Below are positions 45,250-55,754 of a stretch of 64,000 bases of DNA, piece by piece. The notes below the pieces were generated by a model. The model had not been told where the DNA came from, ran no database searches, and worked only from the letters and a program-made list of their open reading frames with translations. The stretch's first letter is position 1. Each line of letters opens with the position of its first letter. The translations under genes and the position numbers were made by a program. The stretch lies in the NCBI GenBank assembly GCA_022478985.1, contig JAKSZP010013634.1, forward strand, positions 1 to 64,000, given 5' to 3'. Source of the DNA: Massospora cicadina. Lineage: Eukaryota; Entomophthoromycota; Entomophthoromycetes; Entomophthorales; Entomophthoraceae.

Positions 45250-47030
45250 TTATAGGCGATGGCCTGGGTGGTTTGTGAGCCACTCCCCTAATGAGGTCAG
45301 AGATGCTCTAGGAAGACCCAGAGCTGCTGACACTGACTGGCGGAGGGCGGGCGCCCATTGGGGCATGGGGGTCGCGTCCCAGCAGACAATCGGCCATAGG
45401 AACTTCAGGAAGATTGTGGTGGCGTGGGATCGCGTGTCCAGAAGCCCTAGGCCCCCTTCATTGCAGGGTTGGGCAATGGTTGAGAGGGCCATTGGTGGAT
45501 GGTTTGAGCCCCAGATCCAACAGCGGAGGAGTGCATTGAGCCGCGTATAAAAGGCATCTGTGAATGGGCAGACGTGCGCTAGGAACCAGACTTTGGAGAG
45601 GAGGAACACATTGGCCATCAGAGCTCGACCCTGGGGGGTGATGTGCCGCTGGTTCAAGCTGGCAATCCTGGAGTTAACTGCTGCGAGGAGAAAATCCTCA
45701 TTGTCTTTTAGCGCAACTCCTTGTTGGTTGGTGAGAACGCCCAGGTGACGGAAGGTACCGCGCTCAGGTTCAATACCAAATGGTGGGGGGAAGGTGGGGG
45801 AGCCGACCTGTACAACTGTTGTCTTGGAGGTGTTGACCATGGCGTTGGACGCCTTGGTGTACCTCTCAATGGTCACAGCAGCGAGGGCAACATCCCCAGG
45901 GCAGCCAAATGCAATGGCAGTGTCATCTGCAAATGCCATGGTGCGTGTGGGGGCTTTACCTGGGACCAGAATCCCTGTTAGCTTGTCCTGTAAGGAAGCC
46001 AAGAGGGGGTCAAGGGTGATGTTAAAAAGGATAGGGCTCAGGGGGTCCCCTTGCCGGATACCTTGTCCAACTGGTACTGCCACTGTGAAACCCATTGGCG
46101 CCAGGACTCTGGTGTGGAGCTGGTCATAGAGCGCTGATATCCAGCGCCTAGCTGCGGGTGGGAGATGGAAGCGGGCCAGGGAAGCATCAATATACTTCCA
46201 GGCTACCCGATCATATGCTTTCTCCATATCCAGGAGAGCCACAAATCCATTCACCTTACGAGAGTTAGCAGTCAAAGTCACGTGAATGTCATTATAGTTG
46301 TCCCATAACGACCTCCCCGGAATAAAACCGTGCTGGGATGGGGAGAGGCGAGGTGACACCCATTTGGTGATGCGGTTGGCCAGAAGCTTCGTGAAGATCT
46401 TGTGGTCATGTTGATCAACGCTATGGAGCGCCAGTTCGCCAGGTTCTCACGGTCTGACTTCTTGTGAATGAGGGTCGTGATTGAGCCTCTGGAGTCGGGG
46501 AGGACCTCGCCATTCACCAAGAGTGCAGCGAAGAGGTCGCGGAGGGTTCTGGCTATCACTGCAGGTTCCAGAAGGTACACCTCAAAGGGTATTCCATCTG
46601 GGCCTGGGGCTTTAAGCTGTGGGTATTTCAGAAGGGTTTCCATCACCTCCTGGATGGAAATAGGCGCCAGTAGAGCCTCATCAGCCCGTGGGTCAATGGG
46701 CGGCTCTGGAGCCCACCACAGGAAGTCTTGGATGTCCGATGGGTCCACCTGGGTGGCATGGAAGAGGCTGGAGTAGAAGCGGTGTAGTTCCTGCGTGATT
46801 TCCTCCTTATCCGAAGTAGTTGTAGTGCCAATCTTCAGTGCAGTAATATCCTGAGCTGTTGACTGAGCTTTCTGTTTCTGAAAGAAGAAGTGGGTGGGGC
46901 GTTCCCATTGAGCATAGTAACGAGATGTTGTAAAGTTTGCTGCCCGTTCTTCCTGCAGTGTGAGCTCCAAGCGGAGTGCTTCCTGCGCCGCTTCCCAGTC
47001 TTCCAACCATCTGGGAGAGGGCGAAGAAGG
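45250..47030 (-). pseudogene. LINE A copy 2 reverse transcriptase, RT core intact
   Basis: The 270-codon piece 47,090-46,278 holds the N-terminal linker and the APGPDGIPFEVY and IHKKSDRENLANWR blocks. A 1-bp loss near 46,407 (GGTCATGTTG against GGTCTGTGTTG in copy 1) shifts the frame. The 369-codon piece 46,359-45,250 then runs unbroken through HGFIPGRSLWDN, LLDMEKAYDRVAWKYID, GQGIRQGDPLSPILFN (near 46,060), AFADDTAIAFG (near 45,935) and the thumb, ending in NHPGHRL. An extra C at 45,285-45,291 causes the final shift. It shows what the copy 1 RT looked like before its extra-GC frameshift. Confidence 0.9.
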
Positions 47031-47043
47031 CTGGCAGTTTCGC

Positions 47044-47060
47044 CATAAAACTATAATCTT
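47044..47060. repeat. Target duplication of LINE A copy 2 (right)
   Basis: CATAAAACTATAATCTT, one mismatch to 44,384-44,400. Confidence 0.93.
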
Positions 47061-47709
47061 AGTATCAGTAAACCTGCTTATATTAGCCATAGGTAAGCTG
47101 CTAATAAAGTAGTTTGATAAGTTTTAAACCTATGTAAACTTTAGTTGATAAAAAAGGATAAAAATAAATCATTAAACCTTCAAGGTCAACTATAAGATTA
47201 ATTAATCCTTACTTGTTTTAAAGTTTACTCAAACTTAATCAGATAGTGATATTTAGATTAACAAATATAATCCTATTTAAACTACTTGAAGCGTTAAACT
47301 ATAAAGGCTCATTAGGATAAAAGATTAAAGTCTATAAAATGAGGATTTAAATGCTTGGTATGTCTCTTACTATAGAGTGACTAATATAATATAATGCTAA
47401 ATAAACTAAAAATATAAGCTGGATCTTTAGATTTCTGCAACTGGAGGTGGGTATTAGATTGCATATGTCTTTTGAATCTAAATAGGATCAGTTGGCTAGT
47501 AAATTTTAAGGTATGCTATAATATGCTCTAGATACTTTCAAGCAATAAAGCACAATTACTCTTCTGAACCAACTAAGATTATACTATCAATTTGCTACTG
47601 ACTATAAGGGTCAGATAGGGCTAAAGTTGGTCTAATTTGGCATCTGTAAAGGTGAAATTAGAATTGGATGTATCTACATCAACCCTATTGACCAGACTTC
47701 TTTAACACA
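47061..47709. other. AT-rich, no gene seen
   Basis: Nothing recognised. Many short TTTA/TAAA runs and no open frame above 60 codons. Confidence 0.6.
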
Positions 47710-47722
47710 ACCTGTTAACTTT

Positions 47723-47857
47723 TTTAATATTTGAGGTGGGTTGATCTTGGAACAAATATACCACACTGAGAATTTTTTTCTGGCCAGTACAGATTTTGAA
47801 CTCAAAACCTGTATTAGGGTGGAAGCAGTTTCACCCACCCAGCTAACCACCCTTGTT
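47723..47857 (-). mobile_element. SINE 2: tRNA-derived short element
   Basis: 135 bp on the minus strand between 13-bp duplications ACCTGTTAACTTT (47,710-47,722 and 47,858-47,870). The head is tRNA-like, with A box TTAGCTGGGTGG (47,846-47,835) and B box GAGTTCAAAATC (47,803-47,792), which is spacing suitable for pol III transcription. The tail reads TTCCAAGATCAACCCACCTC followed by AAATA, matching the SINE 1 and LINE C tails except for transitions. It is an older, shorter relative of SINE 1. Confidence 0.82.
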
Positions 47858-47870
47858 ACCTGTTAACTTT

Positions 47871-48885
47871 ATGATTACTAAAACCTAACCTAAATTAAAT
47901 TTGGAAAATTGCTGAGCTTCCAGATAAGTTTAACCTGATGCTTCAACTGCTAACCTACAATGGCATCCTAAATCTTATCTTTAGCCCAGCATCCTCAAAC
48001 AATATCAATCTAATGGGGTGATCAAGTATCCAACTTTTATTCTAGCTATAGATTTATAGCATGCTGCCTAGTTAGTTGATAATTTATAATAGCCTATGGC
48101 TTAATTGCACGCTGTTATAGATTGTGTCAGCTTGACTTTAATCTTCAATAATACCCTATTAGTTTATAGTTGGCATAAGCAGTTGCATAGTTATATCAAG
48201 CGGGTATACCTAAAATGATATTTGACACTTGCATGCATGTGGTATAATGTGTAGATGCATTTAGTTGTCCATTACATTTATGATGTTAGGTTAACTAAAA
48301 TATATCTACTATTAGTAAAGCAGTTTACCTCTCAGAGAATAAAGATGCATAGACTAAAGTAAAAATCTATTGAACCATATCCACAACCTAAGTTTTTTAT
48401 AAGAAGTGATGTTTTTAAAGTTAGTTTCAAGTTGTGTATTTAAACCCCAATAAGTATCCATCAACCAGATTTTAAGCTTATAACTTTTAATCATTTATAA
48501 GTTATCAACCCTATGGGTATTTAAAAGGTTAATGAGTGGAATTGGGCTTTTATATACCAATTGTAATTAATTTGGTCCTTGGTAATAACCTCAGCACCAT
48601 TTCAAAGTCAACGTTATAGAAAACATGTTTTTCTAGGTGGGTCATAAAATTGAAAACTTAAAAAACATGAACTTTTTATCATAAACTTTAAAACTTTGAA
48701 TTATTAAATAAGGTAAATCTTGTCCCTGCATTCACACAGAAAAATTTAATTCTGGGGGTTTAAAAGTTGGCACAGGAGTTTTTTTGAAGAGATGTAAACC
48801 CTTTGATTTATCATTTATTATCATTTTGAAGGTTTATAAAAAAACTAGCAGCATTCAACCCAACCTCTAAAATCACCCCACAAAG
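47871..48885. other. AT-rich, no gene seen
   Basis: No coding or repeat structure recognised. Confidence 0.55.
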
Positions 48886-48889
48886 TATA

Positions 48890-49268
48890 ACCATTTTGGC
48901 CCAACTCCGGATGCCCGCCTTCAAGCTGTACACCAAGTTGCAGAGTTAGTTGAGGCTGTCTTCTAAGCAGATCTTGAGGGAAGTAACTCATAATCACCTC
49001 CATCCACCCCCACCATGCTGATACCCCAACGCCCTAGCTCTCTGCTTTTGTCTGCTACTACAATCATTATGATTCTATCATGAAAATAAGTTTGTAGCAG
49101 ATCTGCCTGACCCCCTCCCCTCTGCCATGGTGGGTTAGCGGTATTCTGCTCCCCACCTGGTTGGAGGTTTGTTTTTTTTGTTCCATCAGTCATTCATTCA
49201 GTTCTTTTGCTCATCAAGTATTGGTAAAGTCTGTCCCCTGGTTGTGTACCTTGAATAAAATCTAAATT
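48890..49268 (+). mobile_element. B-family 3' fragment (copy 5)
   Basis: Plus-strand piece with HHADTPTP (near 49,006), matching ADAPTPLLSAL of B copy 2, and CTCTGCCATGGTGGGTTAGC, matching B copy 4. The 3' part reads TCCCCTGGTTGTGTACCTTG followed by AATAAAAT (about 49,226-49,260). This is the same tail type as B copy 2 and similar to the SINE tail. Confidence 0.65.
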
Positions 49269-49429
49269 TTTATTTTAAGCATTTGTGAAACTTAAAGTAT
49301 ATTAAAAATATAAATGTTCTTAAAAAGTTACAAAAATAAAGAGAAATGTTATTAATATAAGCATAATTTCTAGTAAAAAAATAAAAAAGCAGCAATGTAA
49401 TAATATATACACTTATATTAATACTAATA

Positions 49430-49620
49430 TCAAGGTACCCTGCTTTGCTATGGTGTTTAAAGTTTATCAGATGATTCATATTGATAAACCACTAAACTGC
49501 TTAGCTATAACCATTGAATATACCAAATCAACCAATCACCAACTGCTTTGTCATAAAAATATAAAGCAAAAATTATTTAAATTGAAACAACCAAAACCAC
49601 CAATCATTTATTAAAAACAA
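49430..49620 (+). repeat. Local repeat shared with 51,193 and 56,530
   Basis: CCCTGCTTTGCTATGGTGTT at 49,438 and the following TAAAGTTTATCAGATGAT recur near 56,530-56,572. AATATACCAAATCAACCAAT near 49,516 recurs at 51,200. These repeats bracket the chitin synthase locus. Confidence 0.75.
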
Positions 49621-50014
49621 AACTTTTTTTGGGAAAAAAGAACCTTCTTTAAAAAGCTCTAAAAAGTATGAAATAATTGAGAAATTAAGCCTACTCAATA
49701 AAACCCTTTTTGAAGTCAGCGCCATATTTTAAACTGAATTATAGAATTTTTCTCATAAATACAAATTATTTCTTATGTCTGGATTGTGTCCAAGTGTAAA
49801 CTATAAGCAACTTATAATATATAGTACTGAGTATATATAAATTATAAATGCCTATTATAAGTCAGATAAAATATGGCCCTGACTTCAAAAAGGGTTTTAT
49901 TGAGTAGGCTTAATTTCTCAAGTATTTCATACTTTTTAGAGCTTTTTTCAAAGGAGGTTCTTTTTTTTCCAAAAATTTTTTTTGAGAAGGTTCTTTTTTC
50001 CCAAAAAAACTTTA
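49621..50014. mobile_element. Foldback / MITE-like inverted repeat
   Basis: The left arm 49,621-49,731 and right arm about 49,868-50,014 are reverse complements over about 110 bp (for example AAGCCTACTCAATAAAACCC at 49,687 and GGGTTTTATTGAGTAGGCTT at 49,892). The spacer is about 136 bp. The right arm carries an extra partial duplication of the GGTTCTTTTTT segment (near 49,956 and 49,989). No coding capacity. It looks like a non-autonomous foldback element or an inverted duplication. Confidence 0.8.
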
Positions 50015-50191
50015 CCCCCAGCTCTTTTCCCCTCAAAAAATTAGTGCATTCTTAAAAGAGGCTCTTTTTACTACTTTTTAAAAAACTTTACTATCTCTAT
50101 ATATTGTTTTTGACCCCTTACTATTTCTCTATAAAAATAAAACTCATTGTATATCTATTATATATATTATCTTATAAATAAATATACTAAT

Positions 50192-50218
50192 TTTTTTTAG
50201 TACTAGATGGTCCCAACC
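50192..50218 (-). mobile_element. 27-bp LINE A 3'-end insertion
   Basis: T-run plus AGTACTAGATGGTCCCAACC, identical to the LINE A terminus. The 15-bp duplications AATAAATATACTAAT lie at 50,177-50,191 and 50,219-50,233. It is an extreme 5' truncation. Confidence 0.92.
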
Positions 50219-50237
50219 AATAAATATACTAATAATT

Positions 50238-50527
50238 GGGGAGGATAGGGGAGGATATCCCAGTGGTAGAATAGGGACCTCTACCGCTGCCTCCCCGAGT
50301 TCGATTCCGGTAGAGGAACTTTGGGTAGGGGCGACTATGACTATGTTGGCGTTGCGCACCAATGCCCTGAACTGAGATAGCGAATAGCAAAGGCGGTCCA
50401 TGGAGTTCCTGGCCTATCATACGCCGCGCATGGAAGTTTTCCGGATTTTATTCTCCTTTCCCATTCATTCGATTTCCCTCTAATCGATGCGGTATCGTCC
50501 CCAGGTCGGCCCGCCTCGAATAAAATT
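50238..50527 (+). mobile_element. SINE 1: tRNA-derived short element, 290 bp
   Basis: tRNA-like head with A box TATCCCAGTGG (50,256-50,266) and canonical B box GAGTTCGATTCC (50,297-50,308), then a unique GC-rich body. The tail is TCCCCAGGTCGGCCCGCCTC followed by GAATAAAAT (50,490-50,524). The 17-bp target duplications TAAATATACTAATAATT (50,221-50,237) and TAAATATTCTAATAATT (50,528-50,544) differ at one base. Internal promoters of this type drive pol III. Reverse transcription must be supplied by a LINE. The tail resembles LINE C (1,952-1,979), which suggests the partner lineage. It is well preserved. Confidence 0.9.
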
Positions 50528-50542
50528 TAAATATTCTAATAA

Positions 50543-50823
50543 TTCATTTTATTAGATTTAGTTGATTTTATTCGTCAAATTATACTACATTTATTGATCA
50601 CCATCTACAATACTTCATTTTATTAAATTTAGATTATTTTATTGGTCAACGTATGCCAGATACACTGATCGCCATTTACAGTACTTCATTTTATATTAGA
50701 TTTGGTTGCTTTTATTAGTCAATCTATGTAAATTTATTGATCGCTATCTAAAATAATTTATTTTTATTAAATTTAGATGAGTTTATTGTTCAAATTATGC
50801 AAAAATGATAGCCATCTATATTG
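50543..50823. repeat. Tandem array, about 71-bp unit x 4
   Basis: Units begin near 50,543, 50,614, 50,685 and 50,757 with TTCATTTTATTA(A/G)ATTTAG-like sequence and contain GATC(A/G)CCATCTACAATAC-like ends. The array is degenerate. Confidence 0.8.
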
Positions 50824-50884
50824 ATTTAAGCTCATCCCGCTATGAGCTCATACTGACTGAATTTTGAACATACCCCCAGCCATA

Positions 50885-51190
50885 GGACATGTCAAAAGTG
50901 CTTCGAAGCTATCGCTTAACCGATGCCGGAACTAGGTTTATCCGGAGTTGTATTAGTCCCACAAGTATCCATCGCTTCCAAGCCCATTTTTTATTTACTA
51001 AATTAATGGGCAGATACTTGACCAATACTTACAAAATTAAAATGGGACCTAAGTTGGAGCATCCTCGATTTTTGGAGATGATTATCCAAATCGGTCCAGT
51101 ATTTTCAGTTATGCGTGAACAAACAGAAAAAAAGAAAAAAGCATACATACAGGTCGAATTGATAACCTTCTTCTTTTTCAAAGTCGGTTA
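50885..51190 (-). repeat. Repeat-like block ending in TTAACCGACTTTGAAAAAGA
   Basis: On the minus strand it opens TTAACCGACTTTGAAAAAGA, followed by a T-rich region and ACTGGACCGATTTGGATAAT. From memory, both phrases resemble a repeat text widespread in arthropod genomes. I cannot check this here. The plus-strand 100-codon frame at 50,889-51,191 lies wholly in it and does not resemble a known protein. No target duplication was found. Confidence 0.45.
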
Positions 51191-51192
51191 AA

Positions 51193-51440
51193 AACCATTA
51201 AATATACCAAATCAACCAATCACCAACTGCTGCGTATTCGTAAAACAAACCTAAACTTATCGAAACAACCAAAACCACCAACTATTTACCAAAACCAATT
51301 AACTTATCATATCAACCAATCACTAACTGCATTATTAAAACCGTTAAGCTTATTAATCAACCCAAAACCATCAATCGCTTGCCAAAACCTTTTAAGTATC
51401 GAATCAACCGAATATCAAACTGCTCAGCCGTAACAATATA
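51193..51440. repeat. Minisatellite, about 48-bp degenerate unit
   Basis: About five units based on AACTTATCAAATCAACCAAT followed by a CACCAACTGC-like half. Related arrays occur at 49,509-49,610 and 56,227-56,470, on both sides of the chitin synthase. Confidence 0.75.
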
Positions 51441-52700
51441 CTGAATGCCATCGAAAACATATAGGGGTTTCACTTGTTACACATAAAACTTTTTATTTTA
51501 CTATGAAAATAATAATTTACTTATTTTTCATCATTAGAGGGAAAAATAATCTTCAAAATGGCGTATCAAACATTAATTTTGATACAGTATTAAGGGAGAT
51601 ATTTCACACCGACAAAAAAACACCTTTGAGAAATAATATATAGAGATATTGAACTTTGTACCCAAAATTATAGAACAACCAAAGCTAACCGCCTAGTATG
51701 GCTTAACTTTCCCTCCTCCACATGACAAATCTAATCTGATGGATTACCGATGGGTAAGGTGATATAACACCACCCCAGTTAAATTTAATTTTACCCATCA
51801 CTTAAGGTACTTTTCGCAAGTTTACATCAAATGGATGAGTTTATTTTTATCCGCGGAGGATGTTAACTGTATTCAAAACTATATTGTAAACTCTATTTAA
51901 ACTTTGGAACCCAAGTTAGATATTATCTGCCTCATTAAACCAACCATTATAACTGGGGCAATTGAGAATACTGGGTTCAAGGTTAGGTAACCAAACTTAG
52001 ATTGAAATCAGATGACGTTTGGTTGGTTGATGGATCGTCCATACCGTTAGAAATGGTAAGATCAATTTGGGGGTTTTAAATTTGTAACAAAGATGCGTTC
52101 AAATCGGGGTGGCATGGATGCTGGACCTTAAACTTGCATCGTTCGATTGGATTGGAGTTACTTTGATATGTTTACATTAAGGTGGGTTTATTGATTAATC
52201 TACGATGGGGTATTAGAATGCTTTCGTTTTGATTTGATGCTAAAATCAAATTAGTGTTGTTTGATTGGATATATAGTTTAAGGGGCATCACTAAATCGGG
52301 GGTCGCATAGATCGATTCTACTTACCTTTAAACTGGAGGTGAGTTTAAATTAGGATTTGGTTTAAAGAACCGAGTTGGTTAAATAAATACAAAGTTAAAT
52401 CCGAGAAATGAGGTTCGGATTGAGATGGGGAGTGCGGTTCAGGTTGGTATTCCTAGGTGGTTGGATGAGAAGTTACCTCCTTATCGCTAGAGCATACGGT
52501 TGGTGGAATGTATTTGTGACGGTATGGGTGGATGGATATTTAAGTGGAGGGGTTAAACTGTAAGGTGGAGATTAAAGTTAACTGACGGTAAGTTTTGTTG
52601 GATTTTAACGGTGGATGTACGTTGCCCTTTGAGCCACCCTTGCTATGCTTTTAGAGGGGTGGTTGGGATGCGATAAAGGGGTGAGTGCTGACGTTTTTTA
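51441..52700. other. Upstream region of chitin synthase
   Basis: No coding region recognised. The plus strand becomes G/T-rich (GGTTTGGATTGG-like runs) between about 52,000 and 52,680, unlike the AT-rich DNA before it. It may hold the promoter and 5' UTR, but no specific element could be defined. Confidence 0.5.
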
Positions 52701-52703
52701 GCG

Positions 52704-55700
52704 ATGAGTGTGGAGGCAATGCAGCGTGGGCGAACCTTATGGCATGGCAAGACGCTAACCCGTCTGGAGCGGTATCAGCCCCAGGAGCCAATGCTCAGCG
52801 GGGACGCGGAGCGCGAGAAGTTGGACGGGTGGGTTTTATTTTCAAGGGGCGTCATCTTTCTGGGCCCCTAGCGCCATCCTCAAATGGTGTGGGTTTCCCA
52901 ACGATGACGTTATTCAGGCGTGGCGTGAGAAGATCAGCTTATGCTTCATCATCTCTTTAATCTGCGCCGTGGTGGTGTTTCTGACCCTCGGCCTCCCTTA
53001 CGCCTTCTGTCCTGATTCGGTTAGGCAGAACATCAGATTCAGCCTAATGAGCATCGGGCCGGCGGATGGAGGCGAGTTTGCTGGTAAAATAAACCATCTT
53101 CTTTAACCTCCTAGCCAAGGGCTACTACGTCATCAACGAAGGGGTGTATGCCGGCACGATACCCCAACCTTCCCGACAATTTTCCCACCTTTGTGAACCC
53201 CACCCAAGTTCCCGACATATCGAGTTACTTTAAACGGAATCCTCAGGATATGGCCGCTTGTAGCTCGCTGACACTCCCCTCCGGGGTCAGCTTGAAGGCC
53301 GTCACCTTCGACACCTGCTCAAATGACAACGGCAACCAGGGATGCCCATTTGAGCCCATCGAGGTCAGTGCGCCGCAGTTCAACATTCAGCTCCAGACGA
53401 AGGATGACCAGGCTCAGATTGCCGGATACGGCTGGGCCCAAGTCATCCCGGGCTTCACGGTGATCAATGGCCAACTTCAAGACCTACCTCAACGCCAACC
53501 CCACCCCCATCCCGGGTGATCCGTTGGATGCCGTTATCCGCGCCACGGCCAGCCGCGGCTCCTGCGACGCCACAAGGCTCTTCCACCGCGACGTGAGGCT
53601 GTTGGCCACCATCCCCTGCCTTACGCAGAAGTACGGGGCGGGGCGTCTGGCCAAGTCGGCGGTAGGATGTTTCGGGGTCGACTTCTTCATGGCGCTGTCA
53701 CTGGTGGTGATCTTGGGCATCATCGCCATCCGCTTTGCGATGGCCTTCATCTTCCATTGGTTCATTTCCGACCAGCTGGCCAAATGGCCCAAGGGTAAAG
53801 CTAAGGCCGTTGCCCGCTCGGTGGCGGTTAAAGAGGTGCCGTGGATGGTTACGGGCGGGCAAACCGTCTCGGATGACAGCCATGAGCTGTTTACGGTGCT
53901 GCTGGTGACGTGTTACTCCGAGGGCGAGCTGTTGATGCACCATGGTTGAGTCGTTGGTCGATACCGACTTCAGCGACGACAAGAAGCTGCTGTTCATTGT
54001 CGCCGACGGCATCATCACTGGGTCGGGCAACGATATGTCGACCCCCAACATCTGCCTCAGCATGCTTGAGGTGGATCCAGCATTTGACGACCCCGAGCCG
54101 CAAAGCTACATCGCGGTGGCTGCCGGTCACAAGCGGCACAACCGCGCCAAGGTCTACCCGGGCCACTTCATATACAAGGATCACCGGGTGCCCACGCTTG
54201 TCATCATCAAGTGTGGCAATGCCGTGGAGGAGGGGAAGCCCAAGGCGGGCAACTGTGGCAAGCATGACTCTCAGCTGATCCTCATGAATTTCTTCAGCCG
54301 CGTGCTGTACAACGAGCGTATGACCCCATTGGATTATGACCTGTTTCCAAAAGATCCAGCACCTGATGGGCGTCACCGCCGATCACTTCGAAATGGTGCT
54401 GATGGTGGATGCCGACACGAAGGTGTACCCAGATTCCCTCAAACTTCTGACGTACTGCCTCATCAACGACCCGCTCATCATGGGGTTGTGCGGCGAGACC
54501 AAGATTGCGAACAAGCGCGACTCGTGGGTAATGGGCATCCAGGTGTTTGAGTACTACATCTCCCATCACCTTGGCAAGGGGTTTGAGAGCATGTTTGGGG
54601 GTGTGACGTGCCTGCCGGGCTGCTTCTGCATGTACCGCCTCAAGGCCCCCAAGGGGGATGGGGAGTGGGTGCCCATCATCACCAAGCTGGAGATCATCCA
54701 GGAATACTTGCAGTACATTGTCGAGACCCTCCACCAGAAGAACTTGCTGCTCCTCGGCGAGGATCGGTTTTTGACCACCCTGATGCTGCGCAACTTCCCC
54801 AACCGCAAGATGATGTTCCCTGCCCCAGGCAGTATGCAAGACGGTGGTGCCGGACCAGTTCGCGGTGCTGCTCTCCCAGCGGTGGCGCTGGATCAACTCC
54901 ACCATCCACAACCTGCTGGAGCTCATGCTGGTGCACAACCTTTGCAGCACCTTCTGCTTCTCCATGCAGTTTGTCATCTTTATGGAGCTGATTGGCACGG
55001 TGGTCCTCCCCATCGCCCATCATGACCTTCATCCTCATCGCCAACGTGGCGCGCTCCAAGATCACCAGCCTGTCTTCGGCCCTCCCCCTGGTGATGCTGA
55101 TCGCCGTGCTCTTCACCCCCACCCTCCTCATCACCATCACCTCCCAGAAGCTAATCTATGTGGCGTGGATGGGGATCTACCTGCTTGCCCTCCCGGTGTG
55201 GAACTTTGTCCTCCCCATCTACTCGTACTGGCACTTTGATGATTTCTTGTGGGGGCCACACACCTGGTGGAGGGTGAAGCCAAGGGCGAGGTGCACGGCG
55301 GTAAGGATGGGGACTTTGATGCCTCCAAGGTCTCATTGCACCGATGGGAGGACTATGAGCGCCGCCGCCGCCGGTTTGATAAGTGCCACAACCGCTCCAA
55401 CTCGAACCTGGATTCCGAGTCCCAGCGTAACCTGTAGTTTGATCAGGACCTGGATGATGCCACCACCTTTCGCACCAGCCCCCGACCCAGGGCCTAGGCC
55501 CCAAACAATCCAACCTCTCCTACGGTGACATGTTTTCCCCCTCCTCTGATTTTGCTACTATTAACTGTACCGATATGCCAACGTCCACCCCCTCCCCTTT
55601 CCCCCAACTGATCACCCCATTGACATGCCAACCCCGCCTATCCCCCATCGAGCCCCAACCAACTGATGGGGCCCCGCCCCTTCCAGTAACCTTCCCAAGG

Positions 55701-55754
55701 TTATCTTACCTTAAAGCCGATGTGTACCATATTCCAAGTGATTTTAAAAGCTGA
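52704..55754 (+). CDS. Fungal division-2 (class IV/V-like) chitin synthase, frame-disrupted
   Basis: Membrane glycosyltransferase (GT2) that polymerises UDP-GlcNAc into cell-wall chitin at the plasma membrane. The start ATG is at 52,704 ([16 protein letters not shown]). An N-terminal membrane segment follows ([20 protein letters not shown], near 52,935-52,995), then an extracytoplasmic region and a second membrane segment ([20 protein letters not shown], near 53,686). The catalytic domain has [12 protein letters not shown] (near 54,002), [12 protein letters not shown] (near 54,402), [20 protein letters not shown] (near 54,515), [12 protein letters not shown] and the QRWRW form of Q(R/Q)xRW (near 54,878). 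It ends in membrane helices (near 55,010-55,230). A TAG lies at 55,435, but a plausible tail runs on to 55,754. About eight frame breaks occur, near 52,855, 53,155, 53,475, 53,938, 54,345, 54,828, 55,013 and 55,250. The several at homopolymer runs suggest assembly error as much as decay. No intron with convincing splice sites is needed. No myosin motor domain precedes it. Confidence 0.88.

Larger units (their letters stand above)
44401..47043 (-). mobile_element. LINE A copy 2, 5'-truncated, RT-bearing
   Basis: A 2,643-bp 5'-truncated copy of LINE A with a 17-bp target duplication. It shares the exact 3' terminus of copy 1 (T-run, AGTACTAGATGGTCCCAACC) and begins inside the linker before RT. 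It is closely similar to copy 1 throughout, with scattered substitutions and 1-2 bp indels. Copies 1 and 2 each carry private frameshifts, so they decayed independently after insertion from a similar active master. Confidence 0.95.

Noticed and set aside
50238..50320. A true tRNA gene at the head of SINE 1
   Set aside because: A and B boxes are present, but no foldable acceptor stem closes after the B box. The unit is followed by a body, a tail and target duplications, which fits a SINE.
50889..51191. 100-codon plus frame as a gene
   Set aside because: It lies entirely inside a repeat-like block that reads more sensibly as non-coding on the other strand.
52685..52960. 91-codon frame starting at 52,685
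   Set aside because: The frame with ATG at 52,704 and the neighbouring shifted frame give chitin-synthase-like residues. The 52,685 frame does not match the family.
53484..55513. Long minus-strand frames opposite the chitin synthase
   Set aside because: They are antisense to well-conserved catalytic motifs and are caused by high GC and codon bias of the sense gene.
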